A stretch of 64,000 nt of DNA, from positions 1 through 64,000 of the forward strand of contig CALXRU010000007.1 of the NCBI GenBank assembly GCA_944390935.1, in the 5' to 3' direction. The first letter of the stretch is position 1. Each line of letters begins with the position of its first letter. Below, in pieces: positions 42,935 to 51,224 of this stretch. The stretch is from Acidaminococcaceae bacterium. Its GTDB lineage: Bacteria > Bacillota > Negativicutes > Acidaminococcales > Acidaminococcaceae. The translations under genes and the position numbers were made by a program. Under the pieces are notes generated by a model. The model made no database searches. It was not told the origin of the DNA and saw nothing but the letters and a program-made list of their open reading frames with translations.

Positions 42935-45022
42935 TTATTTGCTCAAACCGCCGTTAAGCACTGCTTTGCGGGACAGGTTAATGCGGCCTTTCTGGTCTAT
43001 TTCCGTTACTTTGACAACGATTTCGTCACCGACGGAAACAACGTCTTCAACCTTGCCGACATGTTCGGTGGAAAGCTGGCTGATATGAACCAGGCCTTCT
43101 TTACCGGGCAGGATTTCAACAAATGCACCAAAATTCATCAGGCGGGTAACTTTGCCGGTATAAACTTTGCCGACTTCCGCTTCGGCGGTAATGCCGTTGA
43201 TGATGTCGATAGCTTTGGCAGCCTGCTCGCTGTTGACAGCGGCAATGTAAATGCGGCCGTCTTCTTCGATATCGATTTTAGCGCCGGTTTCTTCCACAAT
43301 TTTCTTAATGGTTTTGCCGCCGGGGCCGATAACCTTGCTGATTTTTTCAGGATCAATATGGATGGTGGTAATCTTCGGAGCGTATTTGGACAGCTCTTTG
43401 CGCGGTTCGGAGATGCAGTCCATCATGATGCCCATGATGTGTTCGCGGCCGCGTTTAGCCTGTGCCAGCGCCTGCTGGAAGATTTCTTTGTTAATGCCGT
43501 CGATTTTAATATCCATCTGGATGGCGGTGATGCCGTTTTTAGTGCCGGCAACTTTAAAGTCCATATCGCCGAGAGCATCTTCAAGACCCTGAATATCGGT
43601 CAGGATGGTGAAATAATCGCCGTCTTTTACAAGGCCCATTGCCACGCCGGCAACCGGTGCTTTAATAGGTACGCCTGCGTCCATAAGGGAAAGCGTGCTT
43701 GCGCAGACGCTGCCCATGGAGGAAGAACCGTTGGATTCCAGAGTTTCGGAAACCAGGCGGATTGCATACGGGAATTCTTCTTCGGAAGGAATTACCGGCA
43801 GCAGTGCGCGTTCTGCCAGTGCGCCGTGGCCGATTTCGCGGCGGCCCGGGCTGCGCAGCGGTTTGGTTTCGCCAACGCTGTACGGCGGGAAGTTGTAATG
43901 GTGGATATAGCGTTTGTGCAGCTCAACACCAAGTCCATCAAGGGTCTGTGCTTCGCTGAGCGGCGCCAGTGCCAGTACGTTCAAAATCTGGGTCTGGCCG
44001 CGGGTAAACAGCGCGCTGCCGTGCGGACGGGCAAGTAAACCAACTTCGCAGGTTACAGGGCGCACTTCGTCCAGCGCACGTCCGTCCGGGCGGATTTTAT
44101 CCACGGAAATGGTGCGGCGGACAATCTTTTTAACCAGTTTCTGGGTAATATAAGCAACGTCTTTAGCGTTGTCAGGATATTTTTCCATGAACGCATCGGC
44201 GATTTCTGCTTTAATGCGGGCTACGTTTTCTTCGCGTTCCAGCTTGTTGGCGTCCATCAGAGCTGCTTTCAGCTGTTCTGCGCCGTAAGCTTCAATTTCG
44301 GCTGCCAGTTCGGCAGGCGGCTCGTAAACGGGCACTTCCATTTTGGGTTTGCCCACTTCTGCCATAATTTTTTCCTGCCATTCAACCAGCTTTTTAATTT
44401 CTTCGTGGCCGAACCAGATAGCGTCCAGCATTTCATCTTCGCTGATTTCCTTAGCGCCAGCTTCAACCATCAAAATAGCATCCTTGGTACCTGCAACGGC
44501 AAGGTTCAGGCGGCTTACTTTAGCCTGCTCAATGGTCGGGTTGATGATGTACTGGCCGTCAATCATGCCTACGCGCACACCGGCGATAGGGCCTTCAAAC
44601 GGAATATCGGAAATGCAAAGCGCGCAGGAAGCGCCAATCATTGCCGGCATATCCGGTGCGTTGTCCGGGTCTACGGAAACGGCGGTGGCAACAATCTGCA
44701 CGTCGTTGTGGTAGCCTTCCGGGAACATCGGGCGGATCGGGCGGTCGATAAGGCGGCTGGTTAAAATAGCGGTTTCAGCCGGACGGCCCTCACGTTTAAT
44801 AAAGCCGCCGGGGATTTTACCCACAGCGTACATTTTTTCTTCAAAATCAACAGTCAAAGGGAAAAAGTCTACACCTTCACGCGGTGTTTTGGTACCGGTA
44901 GCAGCAACTACTACCGCAGTGTCGCCATAGCGCACCAATACTGCGCCGTTGGCCTGCTTGGCAATTTTGCCGATTTCCATCGTCAGCGTTCTGCCGCCAA
45001 GCTCAATGCTGTAACTATGCAT
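42935..45022 (-). CDS. pnp: Polynucleotide phosphorylase
   Basis: 695 aa, normal length. Two RNase PH domains (N-terminal [21 protein letters not shown]; second [15 protein letters not shown], with the catalytic [27 protein letters not shown]), then KH ([20 protein letters not shown], about residue 560) and S1 ([26 protein letters not shown]) domains. It degrades RNA from the 3' end by phosphorolysis. AGGAGG precedes the ATG at 45022. The usual upstream neighbour rpsO is absent here; a hydrogenase gene and its terminator lie upstream instead. Confidence 0.98.
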   Translation of the reverse strand: MHSYSIELGGRTLTMEIGKIAKQANGAVLVRYGDTAVVVAATGTKTPREGVDFFPLTVDFEEKMYAVGKIPGGFIKREGRPAETAILTSRLIDRPIRPMFPEGYHNDVQIVATAVSVDPDNAPDMPAMIGASCALCISDIPFEGPIAGVRVGMIDGQYIINPTIEQAKVSRLNLAVAGTKDAILMVEAGAKEISEDEMLDAIWFGHEEIKKLVEWQEKIMAEVGKPKMEVPVYEPPAELAAEIEAYGAEQLKAALMDANKLEREENVARIKAEIADAFMEKYPDNAKDVAYITQKLVKKIVRRTISVDKIRPDGRALDEVRPVTCEVGLLARPHGSALFTRGQTQILNVLALAPLSEAQTLDGLGVELHKRYIHHYNFPPYSVGETKPLRSPGRREIGHGALAERALLPVIPSEEEFPYAIRLVSETLESNGSSSMGSVCASTLSLMDAGVPIKAPVAGVAMGLVKDGDYFTILTDIQGLEDALGDMDFKVAGTKNGITAIQMDIKIDGINKEIFQQALAQAKRGREHIMGIMMDCISEPRKELSKYAPKITTIHIDPEKISKVIGPGGKTIKKIVEETGAKIDIEEDGRIYIAAVNSEQAAKAIDIINGITAEAEVGKVYTGKVTRLMNFGAFVEILPGKEGLVHISQLSTEHVGKVEDVVSVGDEIVVKVTEIDQKGRINLSRKAVLNGGLSK

Positions 45023-45141
45023 TTTTTGTCCTCCTAATTTTCTCTCATTTTTGGTTTACCTGCCATATATTCTACAACATTTTTTATTTTCCTTCACTAT
45101 TTTTTACAAAATTTTTTAATTTTTTTGCTTTTTTACGCAGC

Positions 45142-45174
45142 AAAAAGCCCCTGCCCGTTTTTACGGCAGAGGCT
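45142..45174 (-). terminator. Intrinsic terminator after the hydrogenase gene
   Basis: On the minus strand AGCCTCTGCC (45165-45174) pairs with GGCAGGGGCT (45146-45155, one G-U) and is followed by TTTTTG. It lies just after the hydrogenase stop at 45184. The rest of 45023-45141 is T/A-rich and must hold the pnp promoter; I see no clear consensus pair. Confidence 0.85.
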
Positions 45175-45183
45175 TTGGCAAAA

Positions 45184-46740
45184 CTATTCTATTTTTTCAA
45201 ACATATTGGCGCCCATACCACACAGAGGGCATTTATAATCCTCCGGCAAAGCTTCGCCTTCATATATATAGCCGCAAACCTTGCAGCGCCATTTATGCGT
45301 GCCTGCTTCCTGCTGCGGTGCTGCTCCTTCTTCCGCAGGCTGTTTTTCCGCGCCGAGCGCGATATATACGCCGCCCAAATCCTCACTGCGGTCAAAATAT
45401 ACGGTATGCAGCATCTGTTCCGCCAGTTCGCTCAGCGGCTTGCCGTAAAAATCTGCATACAAGGCTTTAATTTCCGGGTTTTCGTGGCTTAAACGCAGCT
45501 TCATGCTGCTGTCGCGCTTATAAAGACCTTCAATGCGTGCCGCACGCAGAGCGTCGCCTTTATATTCCTTGTCTTTGGGCTGTCCGCCGCCGCCGATGCA
45601 GCCGCCCGGGCAGGCCATAACTTCCACAAAGTGGTACTCTGCTTCGCCTGCTTTAATTTTTTCAATAAGTTTGCGGGCGTTGGCAGTGCCGTAAACAACA
45701 GCCACTTTAACTCTTGTGCCTTCAATGTCAACTTCCGCCTCGCGGATGCCGTCCATACCGCGCACAGGCTGCAAATCGTACAAAGCCTGCGGTGCGTCCT
45801 TGCCGGTTGCGTAGCAGTAAGCCGTACGGATTGCCGCTTCCATAACGCCGCCGGTGTTGCCGAAAATAACGCCTGCGCCGCTTGCCTGCCCCATTAAATC
45901 GTCGTAGGCAGCGTCCTCCAGCGCGGCAAAGTCAATGCCCTCATCGCGCGCCAGCATTGCCAGCTCGCGCGTGGTAATAACGTAATCCATGTCGCGCATT
46001 TCCGGCATACCCAAGTAGCGTCCGGCTGCGTTCATCTCGCCGCGGCGGATTTCAAACTTCTTAGCCGTACAGGGCGTTACCGCTACGTTCACAATTTTTT
46101 GCGGGTCGATGCCCATTTTTTGCGCAAAATAGGTTTTAATGGTTGGCCCCTGCATGCCGATAGGGCTTTTGGCACTGGAAATATGCGGCAGCATTTCGGG
46201 GTAATAGGTTTCTGCAAATTTAACCCATGCCGGGCAGCAGCTGGTAAACTGCGGCAGCGGCTTATTGCCTTCGGTAATGCGCTGTAAAAGCTCGCTTGCT
46301 TCTTCCACAATCGTCAAATCGGCAGCAAAGTTGGTGTCAAGCACATAATCTGCGCCCAGTTTGCGCAAAAGTGCCACCATTTTGCCTTCCACAAAGCTGC
46401 CGTCGGGCATGCCAAACTCCTCGCCCAGCGCAATGCGCACCGAAGGCGAAGTGCTGAAAATCACAATTTTTTCCGCATCGCGGATTTCTGCCATTACCTG
46501 ATAAGCCTCTACCTTTTCGGTAATGCTGTCAACCGGGCACATGTTGGCGCACTGGCCGCAGTTGATGCAGATGGGCTTATCGCCGGTAGCCTTTAAATCG
46601 TAAGTGCCGCACACGCCGATGTAATCCGTGCAGACTGTTTTGCAGTTGCCGCATTTAATGCACTTAAACTCCAAACGCTGAATGGACGGGTTATCCGGCT
46701 CGATAGCGACGCGGATGTCTGTAAATTGGTGTTTGCTCAT
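45184..46740 (-). CDS. [FeFe]-hydrogenase with C-terminal rubredoxin domain
   Basis: 518 aa. Two N-terminal 4Fe-4S motifs (CIKCGNCKTVC and CINCGQCANMCP, residues about 28-75). The H-cluster domain has TSCCPAWVKFAETYYPE (L1), VTPCTAKKFEIRRGEM (L2) and VMACPGGCIGGGGQP (L3), with the small-subunit-like region after. The last 40 residues are a rubredoxin (WRCKVCGYIYEGEALPEDYKCPLCG; four Cys). It probably couples proton reduction or H2 oxidation to ferredoxin or a rubredoxin partner in the cytoplasm. The start is the ATG at 46740 after AAGGAGG; 46755 is less likely. Maturases HydEFG are not in the window. Confidence 0.93.
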   Translation of the reverse strand: MSKHQFTDIRVAIEPDNPSIQRLEFKCIKCGNCKTVCTDYIGVCGTYDLKATGDKPICINCGQCANMCPVDSITEKVEAYQVMAEIRDAEKIVIFSTSPSVRIALGEEFGMPDGSFVEGKMVALLRKLGADYVLDTNFAADLTIVEEASELLQRITEGNKPLPQFTSCCPAWVKFAETYYPEMLPHISSAKSPIGMQGPTIKTYFAQKMGIDPQKIVNVAVTPCTAKKFEIRRGEMNAAGRYLGMPEMRDMDYVITTRELAMLARDEGIDFAALEDAAYDDLMGQASGAGVIFGNTGGVMEAAIRTAYCYATGKDAPQALYDLQPVRGMDGIREAEVDIEGTRVKVAVVYGTANARKLIEKIKAGEAEYHFVEVMACPGGCIGGGGQPKDKEYKGDALRAARIEGLYKRDSSMKLRLSHENPEIKALYADFYGKPLSELAEQMLHTVYFDRSEDLGGVYIALGAEKQPAEEGAAPQQEAGTHKWRCKVCGYIYEGEALPEDYKCPLCGMGANMFEKIE

Positions 46741-46835
46741 AGCTGCCTCCTTCATTGAACCTTCATAAAAATAACTGCTGTTTTAATTATACCTTACAGC
46801 CAAAGAAAACACAACAGAATGCTAAAAGAAAACAA

Positions 46836-47528
46836 TTATTTTTTGTAGTAATATTTGTAAGCGGCAAAAATAAGTATTGCCACCGTTACCAGCACCGCCA
46901 GACGCTCGCTGTGCTGCTGAAAGTTAACCAAATCGTGCCCGATGACGACTTCCAGCGCGGTGGAAGGGAATTTACCGATGAGGTTGGCGATGATGTAATC
47001 GCGCGTCGATATTTTGCTGACCGCGCCTATCGCCGTTAAAATTCCGGACGGAAAATATGGCAGCATTCTTGCCGCCGCCATCCATTGCAGCCCTTTGCGC
47101 CCGCTCAAATCGTCTATCTTCATCAGCATGCTGCTTTTGGCAATCATCTTTTCCGCCGTGCTGCGGAACAAATAGCGCATCAGCCAGAAGCTGATAACCA
47201 CGCCCGTCGTTTCCGCCAGCCACGAGATTAAAATACCCAGCGGCAGCCCGAAAATCAGCCCGTTGGCTGTGGAAATAAAAATTGAAGGGAACACGCTGCC
47301 GGCGTTGATTAACACGTCCAGCACAAAGCTGACGACGATTGCCCACGCGCCGAAGGAGCGGAAATATTCCGCCAGCCCGTCCACATCGCCGCTGACGGCC
47401 AGCGCAAACATTGTATTAACTTGGTCACCCGCCAGCCACCATGTAAGCGCGCCGCCTGCAAGCAAAATTGCAAACACCGCCGCCCGCGTGGCTTTTTCCG
47501 GGTCCTGATACCATTTTTCTTCAGGCAT
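46836..47528 (-). CDS. TVP38/TMEM64 (VTT-domain) membrane protein
   Basis: 230 aa with about six hydrophobic segments. The VTT/SNARE-associated signature is visible: NAGSVFPSIFISTANGLIFGLPLGILISWLAETTGVVISFWLMRYLF, with the glycine-rich G-x-x-x-G-x-x-x-G type helix, and AARMLPYFPSGILTAIGAVSKIS. Homologues in the DedA/TVP38 group are implicated in lipid scrambling or undecaprenyl-phosphate recycling; function here is unknown. The ATG at 47528 has GGAGG upstream, 11 bases after recG. Confidence 0.88.
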   Translation of the reverse strand: MPEEKWYQDPEKATRAAVFAILLAGGALTWWLAGDQVNTMFALAVSGDVDGLAEYFRSFGAWAIVVSFVLDVLINAGSVFPSIFISTANGLIFGLPLGILISWLAETTGVVISFWLMRYLFRSTAEKMIAKSSMLMKIDDLSGRKGLQWMAAARMLPYFPSGILTAIGAVSKISTRDYIIANLIGKFPSTALEVVIGHDLVNFQQHSERLAVLVTVAILIFAAYKYYYKK

Positions 47529-47539
47529 TTGTGCCTCCG

Positions 47540-49603
47540 TTAACTGTTAAAAATGCGTTTAAAACGTTCGTCAAACTGCGCGTTTAAGGCTTCTTCAATC
47601 TCGCCGGTAATTTTTTTGTCGGCCAGCGCCTGTTTGGCAAGGCCGCGCGCTTCAATCAAAACGTCTGTATCTTGAAGTATATCAGCAATATACAAATCAG
47701 GCAAGCCATGCTGACGAAGTCCAAAAAGCTGCCCTGCCCCGCGCAGCTTCAAATCCTGCTCTGCAAGATAAAAACCGTCGTTTGATGTGTGCAGCACGTT
47801 CAAGCGTGCCAGCGTTTCCGGCGCGTCCGAATCTGTCAACAGCACGCAGAAGGACTGCGCCTCGCCGCGGCCTACGCGCCCGCGCAGCTGGTGCAGCTGA
47901 GCAAGACCGAAACGGTCGGCGTTTTCGATAATCATCAGCGTGGCGTTGGGTACGTTTACACCTACTTCGATAACCGTGGTGCTGATGAGCGCCTTTATTT
48001 TACCGGCGGCAAAATCTTCCATTATTGCTTCTTTTTCGGCAGGCTTTATTTTGCCGTGCAGCAGTGCGCAGGGTATGCCCTTTAAAAATGTTTTGGCTAG
48101 TTCGTTATACACGTCCGTCGCCGCACGCACGCCCGGCATTTCGCCCTGCTCTATCACGGCGCACACAACGTAAGCCTGGTGCCCCTCCTGAATCTGCCGC
48201 ACCATGCCTGCGTACACTTCGCGCCGCTTATCGCCGGTGTAGCACAGCGTTTTAATGCTTTTGCGCCCCGGCGGCATGCCTTTCATTATGGAAACATCCA
48301 AATCGCCGTACACCGTCAGCGCCAGCGTGCGCGGTATCGGTGTCGCCGTCATAACCAAAACATCCGGCTCAAAAGCCGATTTATTGGCAAGTTTGGCGCG
48401 CTGCTCCACGCCGAAGCGGTGCTGCTCGTCCGTAATGACAAGGGCAAGCTTGTCAAAAACAACGTCGTCCTGTATCAGCGCGTGCGTGCCGACAAGCACC
48501 TGCAAGCTGCCGTCAGCAAGCTGCTCTAAAAGTTCTCGCCTGCGCCCGCCCTTAACGCTGCTGGTTAACAGCCCGATGCTGATACCGGCAGGCTGCAAAA
48601 ACTGCTGCAAGGTTTCGTAATGCTGCTGCGCCAAAATTTCCGTCGGCACCATAATGCAGCCCTGGTAGCCGTTTTCCGCAGCTTTGGCCAGCGCCAGCGC
48701 GGATACCGCCGTTTTGCCGCTGCCTACATCGCCCTGCAAAAGCCTGTGCATAGGCTTGATGTCCTGCATGTCAAGGCTGATATCCTGCCATGCTTTTTGC
48801 TGCGCTTCAGTCAATTTAAACGGCAGGCTTTGCAGCACGCTTTTTAAAATTTTGCCGTCAACGCCCATTTTAATGCCGCTGCGCCCGCTTTTAACCTTGC
48901 TGCGGTAGTACAAAAGCCCGCACTGCAATAAAAACAGTTCTTCAAATACAAAACGGCTGCGTGCTTTGGCCAGCGCCGCAAAACTTTCGGGGAAATGAAT
49001 GTTTTTAAGCGCTTCCAGTCGCGGCGGCAGATTCTTCGCCGCAATTACGTCCTGCGGCAGCGATTCCGGCAGGTAGTCTTCTGCCATGGCCAGCGCCGCT
49101 TTAACGGCTGTACGCAAATTCTGCTGCGTCAGCGCGCCGCTCAACGCATATACCGGCAGTATTCCCGGCGCCGCTGCTTCCTCGCCGTCCTTTAAAATCT
49201 GCACATAAGCGTCGGTAACAATTTTTGCCCCGCCGCGCCCCGGCTGCACCTTGCCGTCAATTAAAAGCTGCACGCCCGGTTTATAATTGCGGGTCTGGAA
49301 CCGCTGATGCGCAAACATATAAATTTCGGCAAACCTGCCGCTGCCATCCGTAACCGTCACCAAAGTATAACGCATGCGCCGCGCCGATATCCTGTCCGCC
49401 ACACGGTAAACCTCTGCGCGGAACAGCTGCTTTTCGCCGTCCGTACGCAGCTCGCCGATGGTTTTAACTTTGCTCTGGTCCACGTAAGTGCGCGGATAAC
49501 GGTTCAGCAAATCGCCAATGGTAAAGACGTTTAAGTTTGCAAAATCCGCCGCTTTTTTAGGGCCAATCCCTTTTAATTTTGTTACCGGCTCCTGCCACCA
49601 CAT
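47540..49603 (-). CDS. recG: ATP-dependent DNA helicase RecG
   Basis: 687 aa, normal length. The N-terminal wedge OB domain (VDQSKVKTIGELRTDG region), then superfamily 2 helicase motifs: RLLQGDVGSGKTAVSALALA (Walker A, about residue 285), the DEQH box (VITDEQHRFGVEQRAKL), VMTATPIPRTLALT (motif III), and the C-terminal motifs LLHGKIKPAEKEAIM and QLHQLRGRVGRGEAQSFCVLL. RecG remodels stalled forks and Holliday junctions. Start MWWQEPVTKLKGIGPKKA; the ribosome site is weak. It is followed by the TVP38-type gene. Confidence 0.97.
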   Translation of the reverse strand: MWWQEPVTKLKGIGPKKAADFANLNVFTIGDLLNRYPRTYVDQSKVKTIGELRTDGEKQLFRAEVYRVADRISARRMRYTLVTVTDGSGRFAEIYMFAHQRFQTRNYKPGVQLLIDGKVQPGRGGAKIVTDAYVQILKDGEEAAAPGILPVYALSGALTQQNLRTAVKAALAMAEDYLPESLPQDVIAAKNLPPRLEALKNIHFPESFAALAKARSRFVFEELFLLQCGLLYYRSKVKSGRSGIKMGVDGKILKSVLQSLPFKLTEAQQKAWQDISLDMQDIKPMHRLLQGDVGSGKTAVSALALAKAAENGYQGCIMVPTEILAQQHYETLQQFLQPAGISIGLLTSSVKGGRRRELLEQLADGSLQVLVGTHALIQDDVVFDKLALVITDEQHRFGVEQRAKLANKSAFEPDVLVMTATPIPRTLALTVYGDLDVSIMKGMPPGRKSIKTLCYTGDKRREVYAGMVRQIQEGHQAYVVCAVIEQGEMPGVRAATDVYNELAKTFLKGIPCALLHGKIKPAEKEAIMEDFAAGKIKALISTTVIEVGVNVPNATLMIIENADRFGLAQLHQLRGRVGRGEAQSFCVLLTDSDAPETLARLNVLHTSNDGFYLAEQDLKLRGAGQLFGLRQHGLPDLYIADILQDTDVLIEARGLAKQALADKKITGEIEEALNAQFDERFKRIFNS

Positions 49604-49631
49604 AAAATCACGCTGCCAATCTAAAAATCTC

Positions 49632-49660
49632 TTGCTTTTAAGTTCATTCTATGGTATGAT
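49632..49660 (+). promoter_or_regulatory. Promoter of rpmB
   Basis: TTGCTT (49632-49637) and TATGAT (49655-49660), 17-base spacer, plus strand, about 54 bases upstream of the rpmB ATG. It is divergent from recG. Confidence 0.65.
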
Positions 49661-49713
49661 ACTTCTGTTAAATTTGTAACTGATGCTCGAATTACGTTAA
49701 GGAGGTGGGACTC

Positions 49714-49905
49714 ATGGCATCCATTTGCGAAGTTTGCGGCAAAGGTATTCAAGCTGGTTGTAACGTCAGCCATTCCAATAGACATTCTAAACGCGCTTGG
49801 AAACCGAACATTCAGCAGGTAAGAGCAGTTGTTAATGGTTCTGTAAAACGTATCAACGTTTGCACCCGTTGCTTGCGTTCCGGTAAAGTTAACCGCGCTA
49901 TCTGA
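49714..49905 (+). CDS. rpmB: Ribosomal protein L28
   Basis: 63 aa. MASICEVCGKGIQAGCNVSHSN and the C-terminal CTRCLRSGKVNRAI are L28 signatures; the two CxxC pairs make this the zinc-binding (C+) paralogue type. The ATG at 49714 has AAGGAGGTGGGACTC upstream, a strong ribosome site. A monocistronic gene with its own promoter and a strong terminator. Confidence 0.97.
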   Translation: MASICEVCGKGIQAGCNVSHSNRHSKRAWKPNIQQVRAVVNGSVKRINVCTRCLRSGKVNRAI

Positions 49906-49920
49906 TTCTGACGGATTTTA

Positions 49921-49959
49921 AAATAAGCCTGATACCTTTGGTATTGGGCTTATTTTTTT
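49921..49959 (+). terminator. Intrinsic terminator of rpmB
   Basis: A 16-bp stem (49921-49936 with 49940-49955; two G-U pairs) with a 3-base loop, followed by TTTTTTT. It lies 15 bases after the rpmB stop. Confidence 0.92.
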
Positions 49960-50117
49960 GGCTGAATCGCCAATTAGAAACGAGCCAAAGGCGATGTTTA
50001 TAATTGTGCCAGTGAAGCCACGCAAATTTTGCGCCTGAATAAGAAGCAAAATTTACGAACCGCATTATTTATCTTACACCAATTAAAAATTTAACAAAAG
50101 TATAATCAAATATATTA
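49960..50117. other. Structured intergenic spacer between rpmB and fni
   Basis: 158 bases with no gene. I see a 9-bp inverted repeat (AAATTTTGC, 50024-50032, with GCAAAATTT, 50046-50054; 13-base loop) and a weaker ATCGCC/GGCGAT pair (about 49966-49995). This may be a decayed repeat element; it has no U-tract of a terminator. Confidence 0.5.
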
Positions 50118-50150
50118 AAACGGTATAACTAAGTGTTATACCGTTTATTT
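50118..50150. terminator. Terminator between convergent rpmB and fni
   Basis: A 12-bp perfect stem (AAACGGTATAAC, 50118-50129, with GTTATACCGTTT, 50135-50146). It lies just after the fni stop on the minus strand. Plus-strand reading is followed by ATTTTTTAT, so the better T-tract is on plus; the minus side has a mixed T/A tract. It closes the nine-gene housekeeping run. Confidence 0.75.
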
Positions 50151-50151
50151 T

Positions 50152-51207
50152 TTATCTTCTTGACCTTGCCAGTTCCACACAGTCCCAACCGCGGCACTGC
50201 ATAAAATCAAGCAGCGGACCTGTAAAATACAAAGGCTTCGTCCGCATACTGCGGATATCGGGCGCGCCCGTTAAAAGCATTAACAGCCGCAGCTCGTCTT
50301 CTGCCTGCGTTATCAGCTCTGCCGCTGCGTCTGCACCGTCGTTAACGGCTGCTGCCAGCACATTGCCCGCCATGCCGATGACATCGGCGCCCAGCGCCAG
50401 GCATTTGGCTGCGTCAAGCCCCGTGCGCACGCCGCCGGTAGCTGCAATAAAGCCTTCGCTGCCGCATACGCTGCCGGTTTCCAGCAAAGTCTGCGCCGTG
50501 TTCAGACCCCAGCCGTTTAAAAGCGTAGTGCCGCCGTAACGTGCCGCTTCAATCGCCGGAAAGTTTGTACCGCCCGCGCCGCCAACGTCAAAACAGGTAA
50601 AACCAGCCTTTAAAAGCTGCTTAACCTGCCGCGCCGCCATACCGCAGCCCGTTTCCTTAACAATCACGGGCACGCAGCACTTTTCCAGAATGCGCTGCAT
50701 ATTGGTAAACAAACCTTTAAACTCGCGGTCGCCTTCGGGCATAATAAGCTCCTGCGCCGGGTTCAAATGGATTTGCAATGCATCGGCGTCAATCATCTTT
50801 ACGGCTTCCAGCGCTTCCTCCGGCGTCGCCAGCGCGCTGGTGTTGGCAAAAATTACGCCGTCGGGGTATTCCTCGCGCACAACCTCGTAACTGTAATAAT
50901 TGGTTTTGCGCTTAACCGCACCATACTGCGAACCTACTGCCAGCGCCGCGCCTGCTTTTTTTGCGGCCTGCGCCAGACGGCGGTTTATTTCGGTAACGGC
51001 CTCTGCCCCACCTGTAACGGCGTTGATTAAAAAGGGCGATAAAAGCAGAATGCCGCCGAACCGTGAGGAAAGGCTGATATCCTGCGGGTTAAGCTCGGGC
51101 AGGCAGTTATGCACAAAATGCACATGCTCAAGGCCGCTCGTCTGCGGGCCGTCGCCAAGCTTCAACGCGTATTTGATATGGTCAAGTTTCCTCTGTTCGC
51201 GCGACAT
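50152..51207 (-). CDS. fni: Type 2 isopentenyl-diphosphate delta-isomerase
   Basis: 351 aa FMN-dependent enzyme (Idi-2) interconverting IPP and DMAPP. Motifs: DHIKYALKLGDG at the N-terminus, PFLINAVTGGAEAVTEINRRLA, ALAVGSQYGAV, LQIHLNPAQELIMPEGDREF, VIVKETGCGMAARQVKQL and a C-terminal FMN-binding ATGGVRTGLDAAKCLALGAD. It follows ispH-rpsA by 17 bases, grouping two isoprenoid steps. The presence of IspH shows use of the MEP route, where an isomerase is not essential but balances IPP and DMAPP. Confidence 0.95.
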   Translation of the reverse strand: MSREQRKLDHIKYALKLGDGPQTSGLEHVHFVHNCLPELNPQDISLSSRFGGILLLSPFLINAVTGGAEAVTEINRRLAQAAKKAGAALAVGSQYGAVKRKTNYYSYEVVREEYPDGVIFANTSALATPEEALEAVKMIDADALQIHLNPAQELIMPEGDREFKGLFTNMQRILEKCCVPVIVKETGCGMAARQVKQLLKAGFTCFDVGGAGGTNFPAIEAARYGGTTLLNGWGLNTAQTLLETGSVCGSEGFIAATGGVRTGLDAAKCLALGADVIGMAGNVLAAAVNDGADAAAELITQAEDELRLLMLLTGAPDIRSMRTKPLYFTGPLLDFMQCRGWDCVELARSRR

Positions 51208-51224
51208 TCAATACCACCGTAAAA

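Noticed and set aside
42926-44038. A 370-codon open frame on the plus strand opposite pnp
   Set aside because: It is antisense to the conserved pnp gene, shows no recognisable domain and has the Phe/His/Asn-rich makeup typical of frames opposite GC-biased coding DNA.
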